In this document: piece after piece, positions 42,837 through 51,613 of the stretch | How the letters are laid out: the number at the start of each line of letters is the position of its first letter | Position numbering within the stretch: position 1 is the first letter of the stretch | Assembly: GCF_008704995.1 (NCBI RefSeq) | Contig: NZ_CP023747.1 | Span: forward strand, 6,358,001 to 6,422,000 | Direction of reading: 5' to 3' | DNA length: 64,000 bases | Origin: Streptomyces nodosus | Lineage (GTDB): Bacteria; Actinomycetota; Actinomycetes; Streptomycetales; Streptomycetaceae | Program-made: the position numbers and the translations under genes | The notes under the pieces: model-generated | Database searches by the model: none | What the model saw: only the letters and a program-made list of their open reading frames with translations | What the model was told of the DNA's origin: nothing

Positions 42837-43235
42837 TTGTTCAGCATCACCGTCCGCGATCACCTGATGATCGCCCACAGCTTCCGAGGCGAGGTCTTCG
42901 GGCCCGCGCAGCGCCTGCACGGGGCGACGTTCCTGGTGGACGCCACCTTCCGTCGCGCCGAGCTGGACGACGACAACATCGTCGTCGACATCGGGCTGGC
43001 GACGCAGGAGCTCGGCGCCGTGGTCGGCGGGCTCAACTACCGCAATCTCGACGACGAGCCGGACTTCGAGGGCACCAACACCTCGACGGAGTTCCTGGCC
43101 AAGGTGATCGCCGACCGGCTCGCCGAACGCATCCACCAGGGCGCGCTGGGCGAGAACGCGCGGGGCATCTCCGCCCTCGCCGTCACCCTGCACGAGTCGC
43201 ACATCGCCTGGGCGAGTTATGAGCGTGCCCTGTGA
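42837..43235 (+). CDS. 6-pyruvoyltetrahydropterin synthase homologue, degenerate active site
   Basis: This 132-residue T-fold protein begins at a TTG (42837) with GGAGG 7 nt upstream. His14 and His28 (AHSF and LHG) remain of the zinc site, but the usual HGH is HGA and the catalytic Cys is missing. From memory, S. coelicolor SCO6650 is such a homologue: its structure keeps a pterin-binding pocket but lacks zinc and PTPS activity. It probably binds or converts a pterin-like compound in this cluster. The stop overlaps the next gene (GTGA). Confidence 0.9.
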   Translation: MFSITVRDHLMIAHSFRGEVFGPAQRLHGATFLVDATFRRAELDDDNIVVDIGLATQELGAVVGGLNYRNLDDEPDFEGTNTSTEFLAKVIADRLAERIHQGALGENARGISALAVTLHESHIAWASYERAL

Positions 43236-44464
43236 CCGACACGACCCTCGACCAGCCGCTCCCGGACACCGCGAGCCGGCCGGCCGGCCCCCTGACCGCC
43301 GACCGGCCGTCCCCCGGCCAGGTGTCCGCGCGGCACCGGGCCCCCGCCCCCGCCGACATCGTTCCCATGTCCCTGCGCACCGTGCACTTCGTCATGCCGG
43401 GCGGCGTCGACGACGCGACGGCCCCCAGCGGCGGCAACGCCTATGACCGCCGTATCTGTCTGGACCTGCCCGGCTTCGGCTGGCAGGTCCACCGCCACCT
43501 CGTCGCGGGATCCTGGCCCCGGCCGACGGCCCCCGAGCGCACCGAACTCGCCCGCACCCTGCGGGAACTGCCCGACGGCACGGTCGTGCTGCTGGACGGC
43601 CTGGTCGCCTGCGGCGTCCCCGAGATCGTCGTGCCGGAGGCCGAACGGCTCTGCCTGGCCGTCCTCGTGCATCTGCCGCTCGGCGACGAGACCGGCCTCG
43701 ACCCGCGCGCCGCCGCCGAACTCGACGCCAAGGAGCGCGCCGTCCTCAGGGCGGTGTCCGCCGTCGTCGCCACCAGCGACTGGGCCGTGCGCCGGCTCGT
43801 CTCCCACCACGGTCTCGCCCCCGAACGGGTTCATGTCGCCGCGCCCGGTGCCGACATCGCGCCCCTCGCCCCCGGCACCGACGGGGTGTCTCGGCTGCTG
43901 TGCGTCGCCGCGGTCACCCCGCGCAAGGGACAGCACCGGCTGATCGAGGCCCTCGCCGGTGTCACCGATCTGCCGTGGACCTGCGTCTGCGTCGGCGGCC
44001 TCGGCCAGGACCCCGAGTACGTGGCCCGCCTGCGCGTCCTCATCGCCCGTCACGGCCTCGGCGACCGGCTGCAGCTGGCCGGACCCCGCTCCGGGGCCGA
44101 ACTGGACGCCAGTTACGCCGCCGCCGACCTCATGGTCCTCACCTCGTACGCCGAGACCTACGGCATGGCCGTCACCGAAGCGCTCGCCCGGGGCATCCCG
44201 GTTCTCGCCACCGATGTCGGAGGACTCCCCGAGGCGGTCGGGCGCGCCCCCGACGGCGGGGTGCCCGGCATCCTGGTCCCGCCGGAGGACCCCGCCGCCC
44301 TCGCCGCGGAACTGCGCGGCTGGTTCGGCGAGGCCGACGTACGGCGCCGGCTCAAGGCCGCGGCGCGCGGCCGGCGCGCCGCGCTGGACGGCTGGGCCAC
44401 CACCGCCCGCAGCCTCGCGGGCGTCCTGGGACGGCTGCGCCATGAGCCCCGGAGGGCCGCATGA
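43232..44464 (+). CDS. GT4-family glycosyltransferase
   Basis: This 410-residue protein has GT-B fold features: VAAPGADIAPLAPGTDG, LLCVAAVTPRKGQHRLIEAL, and the donor-site VLTSYAETYGMAVTEALARG with the EX7E pattern and GIPVLATDVGGLPE. It should transfer a sugar from a nucleotide or phospho-lipid donor. The GTG start overlaps the PTPS stop and the stop overlaps the methyltransferase gene (ATGA), so four consecutive genes are coupled. The acceptor is probably the cluster product (inference). Confidence 0.92.
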   Translation: MTDTTLDQPLPDTASRPAGPLTADRPSPGQVSARHRAPAPADIVPMSLRTVHFVMPGGVDDATAPSGGNAYDRRICLDLPGFGWQVHRHLVAGSWPRPTAPERTELARTLRELPDGTVVLLDGLVACGVPEIVVPEAERLCLAVLVHLPLGDETGLDPRAAAELDAKERAVLRAVSAVVATSDWAVRRLVSHHGLAPERVHVAAPGADIAPLAPGTDGVSRLLCVAAVTPRKGQHRLIEALAGVTDLPWTCVCVGGLGQDPEYVARLRVLIARHGLGDRLQLAGPRSGAELDASYAAADLMVLTSYAETYGMAVTEALARGIPVLATDVGGLPEAVGRAPDGGVPGILVPPEDPAALAAELRGWFGEADVRRRLKAAARGRRAALDGWATTARSLAGVLGRLRHEPRRAA

Positions 44465-45393
44465 ACACCAGCACGACACCGACGAGCCCCGAGACCCCCG
44501 CGGGTGACCCGGGACCCGCGGTGCTCTCCGCGATCCCCGCCCCCGTCCCCGGTGAATCCGAGGTCCCGCGCTACGCCCCGCAGTGGCTCCGCCTGCGGGA
44601 GCCCGCCGACGCCGCGGCGCGCGCACACGATCTGCTGGACCCGCTGCGCGTCCGGCTCGCCAACCGGCCCGGGCGCGGCACCGGCCTGGTGGTGCACGAC
44701 CTGGGCTGCGGCACCGGTTCGATGGGGCGGTGGCTCGCCCCGCTCCTGGACGGCGCCCAGCACTGGGTGCTGCACGACCGGGACCCGTATCTGCTCCATT
44801 TCGCCACGGCGGGGGCGCCCCGGGCGGCGGCCGACGGCAGCCCGGTGACCGTCACCACCCAGCGCGGCGACATCGGCCGGCTCACCCCCGACGCCCTGAC
44901 CGGAGCCTCACTGGTGACCGCCTCCGCGCTCCTGGACGTCCTGACCACCGAGGAGATCGGCACCCTCGCCGCCGCCTGTGCGGGCGCCGGCTGCCCGGCC
45001 CTGCTGACGCTCACCGTGGCCGGCCGGGTGGAACTCACCCCCGCACACCCCATGGACGAGGAGATCCAGGAGGCGTTCAACGCGCACCAGTGCCGCGGCG
45101 AACTCCTCGGACCCGACGCGGTGGACACCGCCCGCGAGGCGTTCGGCCGGCTCGGCGCGACCGTACTGACCCAGCCGAGCGCCTGGGTCCTCGGCCCTGA
45201 GCAGGGGGAGCTGACCGAGGAATGGCTGCGCGGCTGGGTCGGCGCGGCCGTCGAACAGCGGCCGGGGCTCGCGGCCCGTGCGGATACGTATCTGCATGAT
45301 CGTTTGGCCACCTGTGCGGCGGGCGAACTGCGCGTGGTGGTGCACCATGACGACCTCCTGGTCCTGCCCCGGCCGACGGGAGACAGCGGATGA
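44461..45393 (+). CDS. class I SAM-dependent methyltransferase
   Basis: This 310-residue protein has the SAM-binding motif VVHDLGCGTGSMGRWLAP (near residue 78). GASLVTASALLDVLT is motif-IV-like. It lies between glycosyltransferase and membrane-protein genes with 4-nt overlaps at both ends. The methylated substrate is not known; O- or N-methylation of the cluster product is inference. Confidence 0.9.
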   Translation: MNTSTTPTSPETPAGDPGPAVLSAIPAPVPGESEVPRYAPQWLRLREPADAAARAHDLLDPLRVRLANRPGRGTGLVVHDLGCGTGSMGRWLAPLLDGAQHWVLHDRDPYLLHFATAGAPRAAADGSPVTVTTQRGDIGRLTPDALTGASLVTASALLDVLTTEEIGTLAAACAGAGCPALLTLTVAGRVELTPAHPMDEEIQEAFNAHQCRGELLGPDAVDTAREAFGRLGATVLTQPSAWVLGPEQGELTEEWLRGWVGAAVEQRPGLAARADTYLHDRLATCAAGELRVVVHHDDLLVLPRPTGDSG

Positions 45394-46697
45394 CCGCGCA
45401 GACCGTCGCCCGGGCGGAGACGGGGGAGGCGGCGCCCGGAACCGTGCCCGCCGGGGCCGCAGCCGCAGCCGTCCCGGCGGCCCCGGCCGACGCGGCGCCG
45501 TCCCCCCGCCGTTCCGTCCCGCGCGCCCTGCGCCGACATCTCGGCACCGTCGCCGGAGCCGTCATCCTCGGTGTGCTGCTGTGGCGGCTCGGCACCGGGG
45601 TGTTCCTCGACGGGCTGCGACGCATCGACGGCGCCGCCCTGCTCGCCGGGCTCGGGATCGGCGCCCTGACCACCGTGTTCAGCGCCTGGCGCTGGTGCCG
45701 GGTGGCCCGTGCGCTGGCCATCAGGCTGCCGTTCGGTCCCGCCGTCGCCGACTACTACCGGGCGCTGTTCCTCAATGCGGCGCTTCCCGGCGGGGTGCTC
45801 GGCGACGTCCACCGCGCGGTACGCCACGGGCAGAGCGCCGGTGACCTCGGCCGGGGGGTCCGTGCCGTGGTACTGGAACGGACCGCGGGGCAACTGGCCC
45901 TGGTGGCCGTCGGGGTGCCCGTCCTGCTGATCATGCCCTCGCCGGTGCTGGGCCAGGCTCGTCAGCTCTCCGGACCGCTCGCGCTCGTGGCGGTCGGTGC
46001 CCTGGCCCTGGTGGTGGCGGTGCGGGCGGTCCGGGGCTCCCGCCCGCCGCGCCGGCGCCGGGAGCCGGGCGCCGTGCTCGCCGAGGTGCGAACCGCCCTG
46101 CTGTCCCGCGGCAGCTGGCCTGTCGTGCTGGTCTCGTCCCTGGTGGTGCTCGCCGGGCATCTGCTGATGTTCCTGGTGGCCGCCCGGGTCGCCGGATCGC
46201 ACGCCTCCCCGGTCACCCTGCTGCCGCTGGCGCTGCTCGCCCTGATCGCCATGGGGATCCCGCTGAACATCGGCGGCTGGGGCCCCCGGGAGGGCGTCAC
46301 CGCCTGGGCCTTCGGCGTGGCCGGCCTCGGCACGGACACCGGGCTCACCGTCGCGGTGGTGTACGGCGTCCTCAGCCTTGTCGCGAGTCTGCCCGGCATC
46401 CTCGTCCTGCTCGCCCGGTGGTCCGGGAGGGCCCGGGGCGGGGGCACGGAGCGCATCCCCCACACGCCCCGTGCCCCCACCCGGGGCTCCGTCCCGGTAC
46501 GCCGGGTGACCTCACCGACGCCCCGTCAGAGGGACCTCGCCCCTTCGCCTTCGGACCCCGGGGCGTCGCCCTGGGGCTTGTCCGAGGCGACCAGGGAGAA
46601 ATACGCCTCGAAGGAGTCGGTGAGCGCGGCGAGCAGCCGTCGTCCCTTCTCCTCGGTGGCGAGCGAGGGACGCCCGATGACACCGGACTCGGTATAG
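45390..46697 (+). CDS. lysylphosphatidylglycerol synthase TM-region-type membrane protein
   Basis: This 435-residue protein has about eight transmembrane helices, with the family motifs FSAWRWCRVARAL, ALFLNAALPGGVLGDVHRA, VVLERTAGQL and IPLNIGGWGPREGVTAW. This is the flippase-like membrane part of MprF without the catalytic domain, often found in glycolipid or natural-product loci. The C-terminal 90 residues are hydrophilic and read through 172 nt of the convergent creatininase gene. It may move a lipid-linked or glycosylated compound across the membrane (inference). Confidence 0.87.
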   Translation: MTAQTVARAETGEAAPGTVPAGAAAAAVPAAPADAAPSPRRSVPRALRRHLGTVAGAVILGVLLWRLGTGVFLDGLRRIDGAALLAGLGIGALTTVFSAWRWCRVARALAIRLPFGPAVADYYRALFLNAALPGGVLGDVHRAVRHGQSAGDLGRGVRAVVLERTAGQLALVAVGVPVLLIMPSPVLGQARQLSGPLALVAVGALALVVAVRAVRGSRPPRRRREPGAVLAEVRTALLSRGSWPVVLVSSLVVLAGHLLMFLVAARVAGSHASPVTLLPLALLALIAMGIPLNIGGWGPREGVTAWAFGVAGLGTDTGLTVAVVYGVLSLVASLPGILVLLARWSGRARGGGTERIPHTPRAPTRGSVPVRRVTSPTPRQRDLAPSPSDPGASPWGLSEATREKYASKESVSAASSRRPFSSVASEGRPMTPDSV

Positions 46698-47383
46698 GCC
46701 GACATCCCGAGGGTGAGCAGATGCCTGCGGTCGTCGGCGAGGAAATCCATGGTCTCGTGACCGGGCCTGACGGATTCGGGATGGCAGTGCAGAAGAATGG
46801 AGGTCTCGATTTCCCCGGCATGCATGTCACTGAGCAGCGAGGTGCGTACTCCGGCTCGCTCCCGGGCCGTTTCCCAGTCCTCCGCGGCCGGGAAAAGCGC
46901 CATACGCACACCGTTTCCGGCGGATTCCTGGACGACATTGCCGAGGACGTAATTCCCGCCGTGACCGTTCACCACCACCAGCGCCTCGACACCCGAGCGG
47001 GCCAACGAGGCGGCGATGTCCCGTATCACCGCATGCAGGGTGACCGCGGAGATGCTCACGGTCCCCGGCCAGGCCGCGTGCTCGTGCGAACAGGAGATCG
47101 TCACCGGAGGAAGGAGATGCACCGGATAAGCCGCCGCGATCTCGCGGGCGATCGCGCAGGCGATCAGGGTGTCGGTCGCCAACGGCAGGTAGGGGCCGTG
47201 CTGTTCGTAGCTGCCCACGGGCAGGACGGCGACCTGACGATACGGACCGGTCGCCCGCTCGCTCACATCCCGCGAGGTGTCCGACGGCAGCACACCGGCG
47301 GTGGCCGCGGGCGACGGCCCCGAGGCGACCGTGTCACCCGCCGACGGCGTCCCCGCACCATCCGAACTTCCCGAACCGCTCAT
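46526..47383 (-). CDS. creatininase-family amidohydrolase, possible FAPy deformylase
   Basis: This 285-residue protein has creatininase-family motifs PVGSYEQHGPYLP (Glu60, His62), TDT (Asp71), VVNGHGGN and DMHAGEIETS, supplying the two-metal site. Members include creatininase and ArfB, the archaeal enzyme that removes formate from formylaminopyrimidine phosphate. The adjacent GTP cyclohydrolase II has the FAPy-type residue, so an ArfB-like step is attractive. It is divergent from ribA with a 54-nt gap and lies antisense to the end of the upstream membrane-protein gene. The first 45 residues are low-complexity. Confidence 0.88.
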   Translation of the reverse strand: MSGSGSSDGAGTPSAGDTVASGPSPAATAGVLPSDTSRDVSERATGPYRQVAVLPVGSYEQHGPYLPLATDTLIACAIAREIAAAYPVHLLPPVTISCSHEHAAWPGTVSISAVTLHAVIRDIAASLARSGVEALVVVNGHGGNYVLGNVVQESAGNGVRMALFPAAEDWETARERAGVRTSLLSDMHAGEIETSILLHCHPESVRPGHETMDFLADDRRHLLTLGMSAYTESGVIGRPSLATEEKGRRLLAALTDSFEAYFSLVASDKPQGDAPGSEGEGARSL

Positions 47384-47437
47384 TTTCCCACGGCCTTTCG
47401 TCTCGTACCGCCTGCGCTCACCAGATAGGAACAGATC

Positions 47438-48127
47438 ATGACAGACAATGAAGGCGTACTCGGCGGGACTGCTCCTCTCTCGGGAGTTCCCAGAGGAGTA
47501 CAGGAACCGCGCCATGGAGTCACCCGGGTGGTGAACGCCCCGCTGCCCACCACTTATGGTGATTTCCAGGCCGTCGGCTACCTCGACCATGCCCGCGGCG
47601 ACGAACAAGTCGCCCTGGTCCACGGCGACATCGAGGAACGGGGGATGCTCGTCCGGCTCCATTCCGAGTGCCTGACCGGAGACGCCTTCGGTTCCACGCA
47701 CTGCGAGTGCGGACCCCAACTCTCCACCGCGCTGCGGGAGATCGCCGCCGAGGGACGCGGCGTCCTGATCTATCTGCGCGGGCATGAGGGCCGTGGCATC
47801 GGTCTGCTCGCCAAGCTGCGCGCGATGAAGCTCCAGGCGGAGGGCCTGGACACGGTCGAGGCCAACCTCGCCCTGGGCCTGCCGGTGGACGCGCGTGACT
47901 ACCGGGTCGCCGCGGAGATCCTGCACGATCTCGGCGTACGGTCGGTGCGCCTGCTCTCCAACAACCCGCGCAAACGGGAGGCGTTGGTGCGGCACGGCAT
48001 CACGGTCGACGAGCAGGTGTCGCTGCTGATCCCGCCGGGCGAGAACAACCTCACCTATCTGCGGACCAAGCGGGAACGGCTCGACCACCATCTGCCGCAT
48101 CTGGACGCGGTGGTCCACTCCTCGTGA
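47438..48127 (+). CDS. GTP cyclohydrolase II paralogue, FAPy-producing type
   Basis: This 229-residue protein has the RibA zinc site Cys78, Cys89 and Cys91 (SECLTGDAFGSTHCEC) and the LRGHEGRGIGL nucleotide segment. The residue matching Tyr105 of E. coli RibA (KIRAYALQ) is Met130 here (KLRAMKLQ). From memory, that Tyr-to-Met change in S. coelicolor SCO6655 yields the formylated FAPy product instead of the normal riboflavin precursor. The role is therefore probably in the secondary cluster, not flavin synthesis. Confidence 0.92.
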   Translation: MTDNEGVLGGTAPLSGVPRGVQEPRHGVTRVVNAPLPTTYGDFQAVGYLDHARGDEQVALVHGDIEERGMLVRLHSECLTGDAFGSTHCECGPQLSTALREIAAEGRGVLIYLRGHEGRGIGLLAKLRAMKLQAEGLDTVEANLALGLPVDARDYRVAAEILHDLGVRSVRLLSNNPRKREALVRHGITVDEQVSLLIPPGENNLTYLRTKRERLDHHLPHLDAVVHSS

Positions 48128-48185
48128 GCCCGGTGCGGTGACCGGGTTCATCGGGCGCGATCCCGGTGAGCGCGGCGGGGTGCGT

Positions 48186-48215
48186 GGCGGCCGGAGGCGG
48201 TAACGTCCGGCCGCC
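48186..48215. terminator. hairpin between convergent ribA and serine hydrolase
   Basis: A 10-bp perfect inverted repeat (GGCGGCCGGA / TCCGGCCGCC) with a 10-nt loop. A second, smaller hairpin (GCCCGGC / GCCGGGC) follows at 48236-48253 next to the hydrolase stop. Confidence 0.7.
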
Positions 48216-48253
48216 GCCCCCGCACCTGACACCCGGCCCGGCAGGGGCCGGGC

Positions 48254-49501
48254 TCACACCCCGGCCGGCGCGGTGGAACCCACCAGGGCCTGGTGCACCA
48301 ACTGCTTCAGCTCCGGGTAGACCGTGTGCGCGCCCCTGGGCTTGAGCTGGGTCAGGAACTGGACCGTCAGATCGTGGTAAGGGTCCACCCAGAACGTGGT
48401 GGTGGCCACACCGCTCCAGCCGAACGTCCCCAGGACCGAGGGCGAGCGGGTGAGCGTGGGCTCCGTGACGACGGAGACCCCCAGGCCGAAGCCGAGCCCC
48501 GCCTTGCCGGGCTCGCGATGGACCGGGGCGCCGCAGGAGCGCATGTCGGCGCCGCCCGGCAACTGGTTCGAGGTCATCGCGGCGACCGTGTCGGCACTCA
48601 GCAGCCGGGTGCCGTCCAGTTCACCGCGGCGGCGGAGGAACTCCATGAAGCGGTGGTAGTCGTACGCCGAGGCCACCATGCCGCCGCTGCCGGACAGCAA
48701 CCGGGGCCGACCGCGCAGGGGCAGCCCCGCGACCGGCACGATGCCGCCCTGCTCCGACTCTCCGTACAGCTCCGCGAGCCGGGGTGCCTGGGCCTCGGTG
48801 AGACACAGACCGGCGTCCGTCATCCCGAGCGGGGCGAAGACGCGTTCGGCGAGGAAGTCGTCCAGGTTTTGGCCCGAGGCCACCTCGATGAGCCGGCCCA
48901 GCACATTGGTCGCCACCGAGTAGTTCCAGCGGGCGCCCGGTTCGTGCTGGAGGGGCAGCCGCGCATACACCTCACAGGTCTGGGCCAGGGTCGTACCGGG
49001 CACCACGGACGACTCGATGCCCGCCTCCCGGTAGAGCGCGTCGACCGGGTGGGCGTGGTAGAAGTCGAAGGTCAGTCCCGCCGTGTGGGTGAGCAGATGC
49101 CGCACCGTGATCGGCCGCTCGGCGGGGCGGGTACGGAGGTCCCGGCCGGAGCCGTCGACATACACCCGGGGTTCGGCGAACGCGGGCAGGAACTCGGCCA
49201 CCGGCGTGTCAAGACCGAAGCGCCCTTCCTCCATCAGGATCAGCGCGGCGACCGAGGTGACCGGCTTGGTCATGGAGTACATCCGCCACAGGGTGTCGGT
49301 CTCGACCGGAAGCCGTTCCCGGACGTCACGGTGTCCATGGACGGTGAGATGGGCCGTCCGGCCGTGCCGGGAGACGGCCACCAGGAAGCCGGGCAGCCGG
49401 CCCTCGTCGACCTGGCGGGCGAAGTGACGGTCGAGGCGTGCCAGCGCGTCGGCGTCGAGACCGACCTCGCCCGGCTCCACCTCTTGCCGCAGGTGTCCCA
49501 T
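48254..49501 (-). CDS. serine hydrolase of the class C beta-lactamase/DD-peptidase family
   Basis: This 415-residue protein has the SxxK motif SMTKP (near residue 77) and the YxN motif YSVATN; GTFGWSGVATTTFWVD replaces a clear KTG box. No signal peptide is seen, so it is probably cytoplasmic, like the EstB-type esterases of this family. GGAGG precedes the ATG. Substrate unknown. Confidence 0.88.
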   Translation of the reverse strand: MGHLRQEVEPGEVGLDADALARLDRHFARQVDEGRLPGFLVAVSRHGRTAHLTVHGHRDVRERLPVETDTLWRMYSMTKPVTSVAALILMEEGRFGLDTPVAEFLPAFAEPRVYVDGSGRDLRTRPAERPITVRHLLTHTAGLTFDFYHAHPVDALYREAGIESSVVPGTTLAQTCEVYARLPLQHEPGARWNYSVATNVLGRLIEVASGQNLDDFLAERVFAPLGMTDAGLCLTEAQAPRLAELYGESEQGGIVPVAGLPLRGRPRLLSGSGGMVASAYDYHRFMEFLRRRGELDGTRLLSADTVAAMTSNQLPGGADMRSCGAPVHREPGKAGLGFGLGVSVVTEPTLTRSPSVLGTFGWSGVATTTFWVDPYHDLTVQFLTQLKPRGAHTVYPELKQLVHQALVGSTAPAGV

Positions 49502-49529
49502 CGTTCTCCTCCCACCTCTCCCGGTGCCC

Positions 49530-50939
49530 TCACCGGGCGCGCGGGTTCAACCTTTCATGATCGGCCACGGAAGCGGGAGCGTCCGTTCCGCGCCGGGCGC
49601 TCCGGTCCTCCGGCCGGCCGGGCAGCCGCAGGGCGAGCGGCACACCGAGCAGACACACACCGGCGAGCACCGTGAAGGTGGGCCCGGAAGCCACATCCGT
49701 CCAGGTCATCAGCGCCCCGGCGGCAGCCACGCCCACCGTGGGCCCGATGTTCAGCGCCGTCTGCTGCAGCCCGCCCGCCACTCCGGCCGATGCCATGGAC
49801 ACCCCTCGGACGACGACGGCGGTCGCGGTCACCATCACCGTGCCGAAACCGGCGCCCAGCAGCAGGAATCCCATTCCCGCCCAGACCGGGGACGACTCCT
49901 GTTCGAGCCGGGACAACACCAGGATGCCCAGCGCGAGCAGCACGGTGGCCGTCACGGCCGTGCGGCGCGGACCGTGGCGGCGCATCAGAACGGCCGCCGC
50001 GGGCGCCGCCGGCACCATCGCCAGGGGCCCCGGCAGGGCGCGGAGCGCGGTCCGGAGCGGGTCGAGCCCCAGCACGTCCTGAAGGACATAGCTGCCCACG
50101 AACAGCGCGCCCAGCATCGCCGCCGACGCCGCCACCAGCAGTCCGAGCGCGGCACCGACGGCCGAGCGGCCGAGCACCTCCGCGGGAACCAACGGACCGT
50201 CGGCGCGGCGTTCATGACGGACCAACAGGCAGCCGGCCGCCGCCGCCCCGAGCAGCGCCGACGCCGATACGGCCGTACGGCCGGAGTCCACGGCGGCGGT
50301 GAGCGCGTACACCAGACACACCAGGGTCGCCGCGAGCAGAGCGGCGCCCGGGAGATCCAGCGGCGGGCGGACGGCCCGCCGGGGCTCCGGGCCGCCCGAG
50401 AGGGCCGCCAGCAGGCCCATCACCAGCGCCGGAGCGACATTGAGGAAGAAGACGGCCCGCCAGCCGAACGGGGTGACCAGCGCCCCGCCCACCAGCGGGC
50501 CTGCCGCGGCCGCCACCCCGATGGCGCCGGTGCGCAACGCGATCGGCATGCCCAGCCGCTCCGGGGGATAGGCGGCGCGCAGCATGCCGAGCGTCGCCGG
50601 TTGCAGCAGGGCGCCGAAGACGCCCTGGATCACGCGCAGTCCGATCACCCAGCCGATGCCGGGCGCCAACCCCAGGCCGGCCGAGGCCGCGCCGAAACCC
50701 AGCATGCCCAGGGCGAACATCCGATGATGGCCATAGAGGTCGCCGAGCCGGCCCGCGAAGACCAACAGGCCCGCCACCGCGATGAGATAGCCGGTGCTCG
50801 TCCACTGCACCTGGGTCAGTGAGGCGCCCAGATCCCGTCGCAGGGTGGGTTGCGCGACGGTGAGCACCGTGCCGTCCAGGGCGACGATCACCGCGCCGAC
50901 CACACTGCAGGCGAGCGTCACCCCGCGATGCCGGGTCAC
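49530..50939 (-). CDS. MFS drug-efflux transporter (DHA2-type)
   Basis: This 469-residue membrane protein has about 14 hydrophobic helices. Early motifs are VALDGTVLTVAQPTLRRDL and the loop GRLGDLYGHHRMF (motif A), with LRVIQGVFGALLQPA as motif C-like. Such pumps expel small toxic compounds using the proton gradient. The GTG start at 50939 overlaps the TetR stop (GTGA), so regulator and pump are one transcript. Confidence 0.91.
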   Translation of the reverse strand: MTRHRGVTLACSVVGAVIVALDGTVLTVAQPTLRRDLGASLTQVQWTSTGYLIAVAGLLVFAGRLGDLYGHHRMFALGMLGFGAASAGLGLAPGIGWVIGLRVIQGVFGALLQPATLGMLRAAYPPERLGMPIALRTGAIGVAAAAGPLVGGALVTPFGWRAVFFLNVAPALVMGLLAALSGGPEPRRAVRPPLDLPGAALLAATLVCLVYALTAAVDSGRTAVSASALLGAAAAGCLLVRHERRADGPLVPAEVLGRSAVGAALGLLVAASAAMLGALFVGSYVLQDVLGLDPLRTALRALPGPLAMVPAAPAAAVLMRRHGPRRTAVTATVLLALGILVLSRLEQESSPVWAGMGFLLLGAGFGTVMVTATAVVVRGVSMASAGVAGGLQQTALNIGPTVGVAAAGALMTWTDVASGPTFTVLAGVCLLGVPLALRLPGRPEDRSARRGTDAPASVADHERLNPRAR

Positions 50940-51538
50940 CGCTTCTCCGTCCCGAGGTGCGCGTCCAGGGCGGCATCCAGGAGGGGCGCGAAGTCCTCCG
51001 CACCCGTGGCGAGTTGGAGACTGCCCCAGCTCCACAGCTGGGCGAGGCCGTGCAGGTTCGCCAGCAGGGAGGCCGCGACCAGCCGCGCGTCGGCGTCCGG
51101 CCTGGCCCGGCCGACCAGCCCCGCCAGCAGCGAGAACAGCGGCAGGCTGGTCTCGCGCAGCCCCAGGTGGCCGCTCGCCAGCAGATCATGACGGAACATC
51201 AGCTCATGCATGCCCCGATGGGCGAACGCGAAGTCCAGATAGGCGCGACCCAGCGCCGCGAGCTGGTCCCGGGGGTGTGCCGAACCGTCGCCGACCGCCT
51301 CGGCCGCCCGCGCCGAGAGATCCTCGAAGCCGCGGCGCGCGATGGCCGACAGCAGCTCCAGATGGGTGGGGAAGTAGCGGCGGGGCGCCCCGTGCGAGAC
51401 CCCGGCCCGCCGGGCGATCTCCCGCAGGGTGAGCGCCGGTACGCCCTCGGTGGCCACCAGGTCGACACCGACATCGACCAACCGTGCGCGCAGGCCCATC
51501 GCTGTCTCTGTCTCCCTCTCCGTTTCCGCATCAGTCAT
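50936..51538 (-). CDS. TetR-family repressor of the efflux pump
   Basis: This 200-residue protein has an N-terminal HTH (VPALTLREIARRAGVSHGAPRRYFP) and a helical ligand domain. The ATG at 51538 lies inside the operator palindrome with no ribosome binding site before it, implying leaderless translation; an internal ATG at 51499 is the alternative. It should bind the double operator at 51538-51573 and release it when a ligand, probably a pump substrate, binds. Confidence 0.88.
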   Translation of the reverse strand: MTDAETERETETAMGLRARLVDVGVDLVATEGVPALTLREIARRAGVSHGAPRRYFPTHLELLSAIARRGFEDLSARAAEAVGDGSAHPRDQLAALGRAYLDFAFAHRGMHELMFRHDLLASGHLGLRETSLPLFSLLAGLVGRARPDADARLVAASLLANLHGLAQLWSWGSLQLATGAEDFAPLLDAALDAHLGTEKR

Positions 51539-51573
51539 AGACACTGTCTACCAGCCCAGGTAGACAGTGTCTA
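51538..51573. promoter_or_regulatory. double TetR operator between regulator and PPOX gene
   Basis: A perfect 15-bp inverted repeat TAGACACTGTCTACC with a 6-nt spacer. Each arm is itself a 13-bp palindrome (TAGACA-N-TGTCTA), so two operator copies lie 21 bp apart, two helical turns. It sits between the divergent tetR and PPOX genes and likely controls both. Confidence 0.9.
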
Positions 51574-51613
51574 CTCGGGAATGCGTGACCCCGTCGCGTG
51601 AGTTGACCCGGAT

